Of a stretch of 64,000 bases of DNA, positions 47,001-56,899 are shown one piece after another. A program made the translations under genes and the position numbers. The notes below the pieces were generated by a model, which was given only the letters and a program-made list of their open reading frames with translations, was not told the origin of the DNA and did no database searches. The stretch's first letter is position 1. The number at the start of each line of letters is the position of its first letter. Source of the DNA: Plumapathes pennacea (lineage: Eukaryota; Cnidaria; Anthozoa; Antipatharia; Myriopathidae); the NCBI GenBank assembly GCA_964036295.1, contig OZ038465.1, positions 13,892,667 to 13,956,666 of the forward strand. Direction: 5' to 3'.

Positions 47001-50000
47001 AAAAGACGAATAATTTCTGAAATAAACAGTTACACAATAAATATGCGCATTTACGGACGTAATGCAGATCCCATAAGTGCGCCAAACAGAATCACGATAC
47101 AATTACTACTAGATTTTCGCCTACGGCGGTTTTGAAAAAGTCCATTGAAACGCTACATATGCAGGCCTCAGTTTGACAAAATAAAAGTGCTGATGGCAAA
47201 GTACTGGTGTTAAGATAACTCCTAAAAGAAAGGTAACACTTATTTTATTTATACTAATTGAGAGACTATTAGACCTGTTTTTCTAATACAAAAAAATTCC
47301 CCAACCCACCTATACAAAATGTGGCTTCCTTCAGTTCGAATTCCGTTGCAGCATATTTATTTAGCTCAGTAGACTTTCAACTGCTTGATGCGCTCTATAC
47401 CTGCGAGCAGTGGTATTCACAGTTAGTTTTTTCTTTCTTCTTTTTTTTTTTCTTTTCTTTTATTTTAAGTTATCATTTTGTCGGTATGCATAACGTTTTA
47501 ATGCAATTTTTTAAAACCGCCGTAGGCGAAAATCTAGTAGTAAATGTATCGTGATTCTGTTTGGCGCAATTATGGGATCCATATTGCGGATGAACAAACA
47601 ACATTGGCAGTGCATCTATTCCAACGCTCAATTTAACAAATATACCTATATTTTACAGCACATAGACGCATCACTCTTATTTAAAAGACGAATAATTTCT
47701 GAAATAAACAGTTACACAGTAAATATGCGCATTTACGGAAGCAATGCAGATCCCATAAGTGCGCCAAACAGAATCACGATACAATTACTACTAGATTTTC
47801 GCCTACGGCGGTTTTGAAAAAGTCCATTGAAACGCTACATATGCAGGCCTCAGTTTGACAAAAAAAAAAAGTGCTGATAGGAAAGTACTGGTGTTAAGAT
47901 AACTCCAAAAGGAAAGGTCACACTTATTTTATTTAGACTAATTGAGAGACTATTAGACCTTGATTTTCTAATGCAAAAAAATTCCCCAACCCACCTATAC
48001 AAAATGTGGCCTCCTTCAGTTCGAATTCCGTTGCAGCATATTTCTTCAGCTCAGTAAACTTTCAACTGCTTGATGCGCTCTATACCTGCGAGCAGTGGTA
48101 TTCACAGTTAGTTTTTTCTTCCTTCTTCTTTTTTCTTTTCTTTTCTTTTAAGTTATCATTTTGCCGGCATGCATAACGTTTTAATGCAATTTTTTAAAAC
48201 CGCCGTAGGCGAAAATCTAGTAGTAAATGTATCGTGATTCTGTTTGGCGCAATTATGGGATCCATATTGCGGATGAACAAACAACATTGGCAGTGCATCT
48301 ATTCCAACGCTCAATTTAACAAATATACCTATATTTTACAGCACATAGACGCATCACTCTTATTTAAAAGACGAATAATTTCTGAAATAAACAGTTACAC
48401 AGTAAATATGCGCATTTACGGAAGCAATGCAGATCCCATAAGTGCGCCAAACAGAATCACGATACAATTACTACTAGATTTTCGCCTACGGCGGTTTTGA
48501 AAAAGTCCATTGAAACGCTACATATGCAGGCCTCAGTTTGACAAAAAAAAAAAGTGCTGATAGGAAAGTACTGGTGTTAAGATAACTCCAAAAGGAAAGG
48601 TCACACTTATTTTATTTAGACTAATTGAGAGACTATTAGACCTTGATTTTCTAATGCAAAAAAATTCCCCAACCCACCTATACAAAATGTGGCCTCCTTC
48701 AGTTCGAATTCCGTTGCAGCATATTTCTTCAGCTCAGTAAACTTTCAACTGCTTGATGCGCTCTATACCTGCGAGCAGTGGTATTCACAGTTAGTTTTTT
48801 CTTCCTTCTTCTTTTTTCTTTTCTTTTCTTTTAAGTTATCATTTTGCCGGCATGCATAACGTTTTAATGCAATTTTTTAAAACCGCCGTAGGCGAAAATC
48901 TAGTAGTAAATGTATCGTAATTCTGTTTGGTGCATTTATGGGATCCGTATTGCGGATGAACAAACAACATTGGCAGTGCATCTATTCCAACGCTCAATTT
49001 AACAAATATACCTATATTTTACAGCACATAGACGCATCACTCTTATTTAAAAGACGAATAATTTCTAAAATAAACAGTTACACAGTAAATATGCGCATTT
49101 ACGGAAGCAATGCAGATCCCATAAGTGCGCCAAACAGAATCACGATACAATTACTACTAGATTTTCGCCTACGGCGGTTTTGAAAAAGTCCATTGAAACG
49201 CTACATATGCAGGCCTCAGTTTGACAAAATAAAAGTGCTGATGGCAAAGTACTGGTGTTAAGATAACTCCAAAAGGAAAGGTCACACTTATTTTATTTAG
49301 ACTAATTGAGAGACTATTAGACCTTGATTTTCTAATACAAAAAAATTCCCCAGCCCACCTATACAAAATGTGGCTTCCTTCAGTTCGAATCCCGTTGCAG
49401 CATATTTCTTCAGCTCAGTAAACTTTCAACTGCTTGATGCTCTTTTTTAATTTTAAATTATTTTGTCGGCATGCATAACGTTTTAATGCAATTTTTTAAA
49501 ACCGCCGTAGGCGAAAATCTAGTAGTAAATGTATCGTGATTCTGTTTGGCGCAATTATGGGATCCATATTGCGGATGAACAAACAACATTGCCAGTGCAT
49601 CTATTCCAACGCTCAATTTAACAAATATACCTATATTTTACAGCACATAGACGCAGCACTCTTATCTAAAAGAGGAACAATTTCTGAAATAAACAGTTAT
49701 ACAGTAAACATGCGCATTTACGGAAGCAATGCAGATCCCATAAGTGGGCCAAACAGAATCACGATACAATTACTACTAGATTTTCGCCTACGGCGGTTTT
49801 AAAAAAGTCCATTGAAACGTTACATATGGAGGCCTCAGTTTGAGAAAAAAAAGTGATGATAGCAAAGTACTAGTGTTAAGATAACTCCAAAAGAATAGGT
49901 CACACTTATTTTATTTAGACTAATTGAGAGACTATTAGACCTTGATTTTCTTATACAACGGAATCCCCCAGCCCACCTATAGAAAAGGTACCTTCCTTCA

Positions 50001-50480
50001 GTTCCCAATCCGGTTGCAGCATATTTTTTCAGCTCAGTAAACTTTCAAGTGCTTGATGCGCTCTATACCTGCGAGCAGTGGTATTCACAGTTAGTTTTTT
50101 TTTGTTTTTGTTTTTTTTTAATTTATCAATTTGTCTGCATGCATAACGTTTCAATGAATTTTTTTAAAACCGCCGTAGGCGAAAATCTAGTAGTAAATGT
50201 ATCGTGATTCTGTTTGGCGCAATTATGGGATCAGCATTCTGGATGAATAAACAACATTGCCAGTGCTTCTATTCAAACGCTCAATTTAACTAATTACCTA
50301 TATTTTACAGCACATAGACGTATCACTCTTATTTAAAAGACAAATAATTTCTGAAATAAACGTTATACAGTAAACATGCGCATTTACGCAAGCAATGCTG
50401 ATCCCATAAGTGCGCCAAACAGAATCACGATACAATTACTACTAGATTTTCGCCTACGGCGGTTTTAAAAAAGTCCATTC
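44073..50480 (+). repeat. Ten-unit satellite, each unit carrying a ~300 bp MITE-like element
   Basis: The element (AAAACCGCCGTAGGCGAAAA ... its reverse complement) occurs at 44137-44422, 44792-45091, 45473-45775, 46150-46452, 46831-47133, 47513-47815, 48196-48498, 48879-49181, 49498-49800 and 50166-50466. Spacings are 655, 681, 677, 681, 682, 683, 683, 619 and 668. In each, the first ~65 bases reappear inverted at the end (through GTTTGGCGCA..TATGGGATC), giving long terminal inverted repeats around a ~170 bp centre. The ~380 bp spacer is also repeated. It contains a pyrimidine tract and GTTCGAAT(T/C)CCGTTGCAGC. Units starting at 47513 and 48196 look almost identical, so recent unequal exchange is likely. 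The first unit lacks most of the spacer; the ninth spacing has a ~65 bp spacer deletion. Confidence 0.92.
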
Positions 50481-50610
50481 ACGCTTGTAAAATTTGTAAG
50501 TGTCAACTTTTTCGTTTAACCACACGAAAAAGGCGAACAACACTGTATGCCCTCATCTGGTCTCTCAGTATTTTATGTAATAAATGATTGATTGATTGGT
50601 TGAGTAATCA
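50481..50610 (+). mobile_element. Possible LINE 3' tail with (TGAT)n
   Basis: Directly after the array a short stretch ends in TAATAAATGATTGATTGATT. Short tandem tails of this type are common at the 3' ends of CR1/L2-like LINEs. No RT sequence is present, so the call is weak. Confidence 0.25.
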
Positions 50611-51353
50611 CGGTAAAAACTCATCAGGGATTATTACAAAAAATGTATAAAACTACTATACTACCGTACTATTACATAAATTAGAAAGCAATGCGCGCAA
50701 TTAATCAGTAGCAATGGACAGTAACAAATAAGTAATCAACAAGCTTGCAAAAAGAAAATAAAGAAAAACGTTCGCCGTGGGGAGAGTTGTCCGGATCCCA
50801 GGCCAGATGGAGGGGCAATTCTGCTCAACTCCCTTCCACGCTAAACGAAAGGGGAGAGATAATTCGGCCCCCAAGGCATGGTGAATTATCCCTAAATCCG
50901 AAGAGCGGTTAACAATGCTAGGTATATATAATTTCAGACAGGCGGTCTTCATCTCATATGGGATGTACCTTTGTATCGTCCTTCATTGCAGTTACAAACC
51001 CTTTGCACCGTCCTATTGTTATTACCGCTTTCCTACACCCGAGTTACTTAATAACTGCCTTTTTCACTTGAGTTAATTGTTTTAGACCGTCAGAATGCAC
51101 TGTTATAGCAACATTGGTGCTCGGCGCATTCGCAACAGTTCATTTGAGACTGTGACAGGAGAAATACAATGTATACGTCCTTAAGATCACATAAGTACGA
51201 TAAGCGAGCGAACAAAAACTTGGACAAACCTCCCAAAGTCCCCTGGATCCGCCACAGTAGCACGAACGTCCTTGTACGCGTATAAGAAGCTAAAAACAAA
51301 AAACAAAAAACAAAAATACAAAAGAAAAACACCTGGAAGTTGTGCTATCGTAC

Positions 51354-51397
<44 letters not shown>

Positions 51398-52854
51398 AAA
51401 AAAAAAAAAAAAAAAACACTATTATATCAATGATTGGTATTCCTTAGATTTTACACGCGTGGAGTCCTTCGTTGTGTGCCTGTCAGATCTGGCAACATTT
51501 CCTAAACAAATTGATCTAGATCAAGCACTTTATATAACTCAAGAAAATAGGAATTTTTATTGTCTTCACCAGCTTTTATTCCACTATTACAAAACCGAAT
51601 GGCCGAATTTCCCCACATACCTGCAAAAATTGTTTAAAACAAAGTCACTAATGTTCCTATTCATAGCCTTTTTCATTTGTCAGTTTAGAATGAGGTTCAA
51701 AACAATCGAAACGCTAATTATACTAGCCTTATTTGTCACATCGCTGTATTAAAAAGTTGGACATAACTAGTTCTAATTATCTCTGCTCGTCCTGGGGAAG
51801 GCGATTTTTTTTAAGCTCCGGTAAGTTGACATATTTTTTTAATTCATGTCATAGCACATGTCTTGAACCTAATATAAGCAAGAAGATGATTGCAATCACC
51901 AAATAGATTTTCTACAACGTTTAAGGGCCTGATTACATGAGCCGGGCTTGCCCAGTTTGCCGAGATCCCGGTAAGGCTGTGAAACACCAAAAACCAACTG
52001 CGCGATTAATTTAAATGAGAACCGGACCAGTTCTGATTCACGAAATGAAGTCATCCTGGCTCATGCAGTGAAGCACTAAAGCCCCGTCTTAGACGTTTCG
52101 CCTACATTATTGCATTGCATACAATTATTTTGACTTCTTTAGAACGTGTTTTTTTTTTTTTGTGAGTTTTCAAAATCGTATGTCGTCAAATTAGTTGGAG
52201 TAAATCTCATTCCGGCTGCTCCAGTGAAACTACAGTCCAGGATAATACAAAATTACTTGAGGCACTTATCTTAGGGCCCGGCCGCACTAGACTGTTTAGT
52301 TAATGATTAGCTAAGCACCCAGAGAAAAACGACGGCTTTTTCGAAGTTCGGTCAGTAGCAATTCACCAACATATTTGTAGGCGAAAAAAGCGCCGTTTGC
52401 ACTTAAGAAGTTGCCAATGTCAACGTTATTGTCGTTATAGTCCCGGGGCCCTATATACACCCTTTTGTCTTTCTTTTTTTTTCCTCTCTCAATTGCAATG
52501 ATAGTTGAGCCCCAAATTGTGATTCGGAACAATTTGGAAATTTATTATAAAGAATAATATTTCGGCTATCCTGGAACGAACTTGTATTTGCAAACGGAAG
52601 AACTCAAACTAGGATTACAATAGCCCTTTAGGAGCAGTTCATAAATAAAGTCAGCGAAGTATTTACGTGTGCAACACAAATCACAGAAAACTGGCATAAC
52701 GCCAGGTTCTGTACGAACGTGCCTGTCGGCCCGCTTTACCTGCACGTTTTGAGCAAGCTGCCTTTGCAGTCACTTACGCTATCTAGTTAAGTTGTTTACC
52801 CAAAAGGAAGTTTGTAACCGCTGTACGTGCTTCCTGAGCATATATAATCGCTAG
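50611..52854. other. Intergenic stretch with one hairpin motif and a microsatellite
   Basis: 50858-50890 is the third copy of the GATAATTCGGCCCC hairpin motif. 51359-51416 is an (AG)n run followed by a 24 base A-run. A 136-codon frame at 51342-51752 begins inside this microsatellite and shows no known domain. I see nothing else. Confidence 0.5.
51359..51416. repeat. (AG)n / poly-A microsatellite
   Basis: About 17 AG units are followed directly by ~24 A residues. Confidence 0.95.
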
Positions 52855-52863
52855 CTTGTGGTG

Positions 52864-53133
52864 TAGCCTGCGTAGCTGGCGGTCTCCTTCGATGCGGTTG
52901 AACAGTGTTCACGGGCGCCATTTTGTGCTGATGGCGGATGGGAGACTGAGGTCGAGTGACAAAATTACGGGGCGGGGGGAGGAGGCGGGGGCGTGGGACC
53001 CACGCCCCCGCCCCCCTCCCCCCGCCCCGTAATTTTGTCACTCGACCTCAGTCTCCCATCCGCCATCAGCACAAAATGGCGCCCGTGAACACTGTTCAAC
53101 CGCATCGAAGGAGACCGCCAGCTACGCAGGCTA
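52864..53133. mobile_element. 270 bp near-perfect palindrome (fold-back transposon) with 9 bp target duplication
   Basis: The left arm (TAGCCTGCGTAGCTGGCGGT onward) and the right arm are reverse complements over ~135 bases each, centred on base 52998 in GCGTGGGACCCACGC. They differ by about one G in the G-rich core. The direct repeat CTTGTGGTG flanks the element at 52855-52863 and 53134-53142. Long terminal inverted repeats with a 9 bp duplication suggest a Mutator-like (MULE) fold-back element. hAT elements give 8 bp, so that family is less likely. Mirror-image reading frames on both strands are a result of the palindrome. Confidence 0.9.
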
Positions 53134-53142
53134 CTTGTGGTG

Positions 53143-54231
53143 TAGAATTCAGTGTGACTCGGAGCCCGTGAGCTCAGTGTAAAGAGCTGCTCCAGCCGTG
53201 ATTCACGAATAAAGTCAACAAGCCCAGAAGCGAGTCCCCCTAAAATATGTCCGCGGCATAACCGTTCCTGGTAAGGCCTCTCTTGTAGTGAGTGTATCTA
53301 AGTTGTGAGTATACTGTCAAGCCAGGCACAGAAAAAAAAAAAGCATGTATGTTATAGTCATATAGTCAATTGATTGATTGGCAAATGTTTGGTAATCAGT
53401 GCTAGACATCTATTTACTTGGCCAATGTAATATTTTTTTGAAATGGCACACGCTGATTGGTTGGGCGCTCTATTTTTGAATCACGACACGTGGTTTTTGC
53501 TGACGCGTTCTGTTCTTCGGATGTTGGTACGTCTTGTCGGAGTGTGTGATTACAGCAAAGAAATCTTCAATTGAGAATTTGAAATGAAAACAATATTCAT
53601 ACGTAGAAAATCGTAGTTGCATTATTTACTGCGGCAGCATTGTGCGTCAATGTAAAAATCGTCGACTTCCCTGGGCAAATAATCGCGACATAAAGCCTCG
53701 AGAGAATAATAGTGTTCAAACATACAGATAAGCATACATGTAGTTGCACTGTTTGCAGCGGCAGCTTCATACATCAATGTAGAAACCGTCGACTTTCATT
53801 GGCAGCATCGTGCGTCAATGTCAGGACCGTCGACTTTCCTTGGCAAATAACCGCGACCATAAAGCTGCGTTGCGTGTACTTTAAACATTGTAAACATCTC
53901 AGTGTTAAAACTAGACGTTGTGTAATGAACGGAATTTAGTGTGGGTCTACCGCCGCTGTTGTGTTTGTAAGTGAGACGAACAGACGCATAATTCAATTAC
54001 CTACATTTGTGGATTTAAAAGCATTCCAATCTTGAAAACACAAGATCCACTTAGAAGAAACGTGATCCTTTAATAATGTAGGATGCATTCTTTTTAAGAG
54101 AACCAACCAGTGCTATTGTTGGTTAGAGCGTCAAACGTAAATCTAGGCGTGAGTCAGACTTTGTTTTCGTGGTAAAAAATTTCATTTGAACACTGAGCCT
54201 TCTCAAGCACCCTTGACCTAAGCTGTGACCT
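53143..54231. other. Intergenic stretch with short imperfect repeats
   Basis: Between ~53620 and 53880 a phrase '(G/C)CGTCGACTT(T/C)CC..GGCAAATAA.CGCGAC' recurs with 'GCGGCAGC' and 'GTGCGTCAATGT', giving three to four diverged units. No gene is recognised. Confidence 0.5.
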
Positions 54232-54430
54232 TTGATGTTTGTAACTCCTCGCAGGGGCGCAGACAGACATATTTTTTACACATCATATTTAAGTACGGGG
54301 AAATACAGAAACAAGACAGATAAGACTTCATATATAGCCAGACCTCCTGCTTTAGACATGCTCCCTCTCGAATACAGACGGGAAATCAGTGACCTGATAC
54401 TGGTATTTAAACACAGGACCGGTTTGATAA
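54232..54430 (+). mobile_element. LINE 3' coding fragment
   Basis: The frame here includes LPLEYRREISDLILVFKHRTGL, which fits the C-terminal part of CR1/Jockey-like LINE polyproteins ('LPL.YRRE..DL.FF.K'). It runs into unrelated T-rich sequence and has no complete RT. It is a dead fragment. Confidence 0.6.
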
Positions 54431-54654
54431 TTGCGGCTTTTAACGGCATGTGCTCAAACATGGGGACTGGACTGGATTTCTTTTTTTATTTTTTTTTTGA
54501 CTTTGCACTAAACAAAATTGTTATGAGTGTGGGGTGGGTAGATAGGTGAAAGAGGGGAGGGATACGGTGGGCGAGGGTCATGTTTTTCAAAAGAAAATGT
54601 CCCTATTTACGCCTTGAAACTGTGGCAAGAACTGTGAGATGTGGTTCAACTGCT

Positions 54655-55291
54655 ATGTTTTGTCTCTTTTATCAGTTCAAATTTTATTCTTGAACTTTCA
54701 CAGATAAAAGCAAACAAGCCGAAGGACAACGCTGTACGTTTGCACGCTGACGGTGTCTATTATTATACATGCCGCTATAGATACGATTTTTTTTGACTTT
54801 GCAGTAGATAGGATAATAAACTGCCAAGTGGGGGGGGGTTCCATCCCTACAGAGCGTCATGCGCCTTGAAAACACATCCTGTGGCAGCTTGTTACGTTAC
54901 GTGTGTCACATGCCAAATATGGCCAGTTCTGACGCTGCACTTGGTCTATCACTGTTTCCGAAAATATGGACTCAAGAGGCTTCAAAAGATCGTACAATCC
55001 AAACTCAGCAACGTCTATTTCCACTGCCATTTAACTTGCATTAACGCAAAGCAACCAAATTATATGCCTTCTTGTTTTTGTCAAAATGCATGTGCGTCAG
55101 CTGCTAACCCCGCTGCATAAGCATCATCTTCATTTCAGCCTAAAGCCATCGTATCCCGGGATCGTATCTATAGTGGCATGTATAATAATAAAAACTGTCA
55201 ACGTGGACGTACAATGTTGTCCTTCGGCTTGTTTGCTTTTATCTGTGAAGGTTCAAGAATAAAATTTGAACGGATAAAAGAGACAAAACAA
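54655..55291. repeat. Inverted repeat with ~135 bp arms
   Basis: The left arm ~54655-54788 is the reverse complement of ~55147-55291. Shared phrases include TCTTGAACTTTCACAGATAA, AGCAAACAAGCCGAAGGACA and TATTATTATACATGCC. The ~360 bases between are unrelated. The right arm runs straight into the CCHC Gag-like frame, so the left arm may be an inverted piece of the same retroelement. Confidence 0.8.
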
Positions 55292-55529
55292 CAATAGGGG
55301 AAGTACAAATAGAAACCGAAGAACTTTTGATGGCCGTCCGATTTGCAATTTTTGCAATAAACCAGGCCATGTGGCCAAAGCCTGTCATCAACGTCTGGGA
55401 CAACGGGACCCCAGGCTCCCAAATTGTAATCCCGAGCACCAAGTCAGAGATATGCAGGCCAGTCGGAACATCACCCGACAACTCAGTCCCCCCTTTAAAC
55501 TAGATTCGGTCTTATGCGAACGGGAAGCA
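55278..55529 (+). pseudogene. Gag-like zinc-knuckle fragment of a retroelement
   Basis: An open stretch of 84 codons between TAA (55275) and TGA (55530) carries one CCHC knuckle, C-x2-C-x4-H-x4-C. Its cysteines are at 55344, 55353 and 55383 and its His at 55368 (first bases of codons); basic residues come before it. This is typical of the nucleocapsid part of LTR-retrotransposon Gag. No protease, RT or integrase was found. A Lys/Gln-rich frame in the +1 register follows. It is a remnant, and the class cannot be assigned. Confidence 0.65.
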
Positions 55530-56188
55530 TGAGGCCTTTGTAAGACAGCAATTGAATCAAAATTTAAACGCAAAACTGGAAACGCCCCCAATTAGTGATA
55601 AACCAGAGAAAAACAAAGACACGCGTCAAAGACCGACGAACCAAATTGATTTCATGTCACGCGAGACTCACTTCCCGACTGATTTAAAAACGAAACCACA
55701 AAATGTAGAAAAACAAACCGAATTTAAAGGATACCCTGCTCGCTCAAAGCAGATGGCAGCGAGAATGGAACAACGACGAGAAAAGGAAAAGAAAGCGCAA
55801 CCAAACAGTGCGAAATTTCCGAACTCAACATTATTACTGCCCCAACCGTCGCCAAACATGTCAAAGTTAGTATCTGTGGCCATATTCGAAATAACTGTGC
55901 CGCCATGGACAATAGCGAAATTGTCTTCACAGAGTTACGCCCTGCGTACAAAGAAATTAGAGTGGAATCTGAAGAACGTAAAATTGAGAGTGACCAATCC
56001 GTCGAAAACCGTGGATAAAATATTGTCGTACATGAAGTTGATAAAGTACGTAACTGCGCTAGATTGAACATTACTGAAAAACAAAGGCGAAAATGTGGCT
56101 GAAAGCTTCTTTTTGACGACTGTCTTAACTGTTTTGCACGCTCTGATTGGACAATTTACAGGTCCATGATTACATGATTATAGGTCCA
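55530..56188 (+). other. Lys/Gln-rich open frame following the Gag-like piece
   Basis: A frame open to the stop ending at 56067 lies one register away from the zinc-knuckle frame. It is rich in Lys, Gln, Pro and Asn and has no motif I recognise. It could be a frame-shifted continuation of the retroelement or chance. It begins without an ATG in its first part. Confidence 0.3.
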
Positions 56189-56423
56189 GGGGCCAATTCA
56201 ATAAACATTTACACGTGTATTTTACAAGTTGGACCATTATTCAAAGACCACTAAACGAACTCCAATTGAACAAAAGTATGTAAAACATTACAGATACAGG
56301 ACGGTGTAAACTGTATAACTGGAACTGATCTGGTCATGGTATTGAATTAAAGTGTGTTTTAACGTGTGGGGATATTATAAAACTTGTAAAATACACTTTT
56401 AAATGTTTTATTGAATTGACCCC
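56189..56423. mobile_element. MITE, 235 bp with ~42 bp terminal inverted repeats
   Basis: The left end GGGG(C)CAATTCAATAAACAT and the right end (ATTGAATTGACCCC) are reverse complements over ~42 bases, including GTGTATTTTACAAGTT. The short internal sequence is non-coding. A clean target duplication is not obvious. Confidence 0.8.
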
Positions 56424-56899
56424 AGGTCAATTTACAGGTCCAGGACCGCGCACTTAGGTAATAAGATGTAATTATTGCCTGAACTGACTGTATTTAGTTA
56501 CATATAGCTTCTGTGGGAGTTTCCACGCGCCCCGGACTTGAACAACTAGACCTTAACTATTTAGTCCAGAAATCCTTGCAGTTTCAAACTAACTCAGAAA
56601 TCCAATTACAGTTGAAGCTCCAGCTAAAGGACATCCTTGGGAATCAGAAAAAGCGTCCGTAACTGGAACTGTCCGCTTACGAGAATGCGTGAAAACAGAG
56701 TTTGGCTGAACTAGAGTTTAAATGGGATTTCGTAGAGACTCCGTAAGTAGAGCTGTCTGCTTACGAGAGTGTCCGCACAGGGAGCTAGAAACTGCAGTTT
56801 ATCAGATAATAGGATTGGAGTGATAATTACTAAGACTTGTCACAAACTGGGATACAAAACACTTACCTGGTACATAATTATTATCTTCAGCTTTCAGAT
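56424..56899. other. Upstream region of copy 4
   Basis: It contains repeated 'CTTACGAGA.TG.GTGAAA/CCGCACAG' and 'GTCCG(T/C)' phrases (56660-56790) and no gene. Two candidate 3' splice sites (ttatcttcag at ~56890 and ctttcag at ~56897) precede the ATG at 56900, so a non-coding first exon is possible. Confidence 0.45.

Noticed and set aside
46869..49802. Recurring 81-88 codon frame in the satellite units
   Set aside because: Several begin at GTG rather than ATG. The frames span both inverted ends and persist because the units are recent copies; frames in older units carry stops. There is no start context or known domain.
44073..50480. CRISPR-like regular array
   Set aside because: The units are ~680 bp with 300 bp inverted-end elements and near-identical spacers in a eukaryotic context. 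It is a satellite, not a CRISPR.
51342..51752. 136-codon frame
   Set aside because: Its N-terminus is the (AG)n/poly-A microsatellite and the rest shows no recognisable family.
52796..53171. Two near-identical proteins on opposite strands
   Set aside because: They are mirror translations of the 270 bp palindrome.
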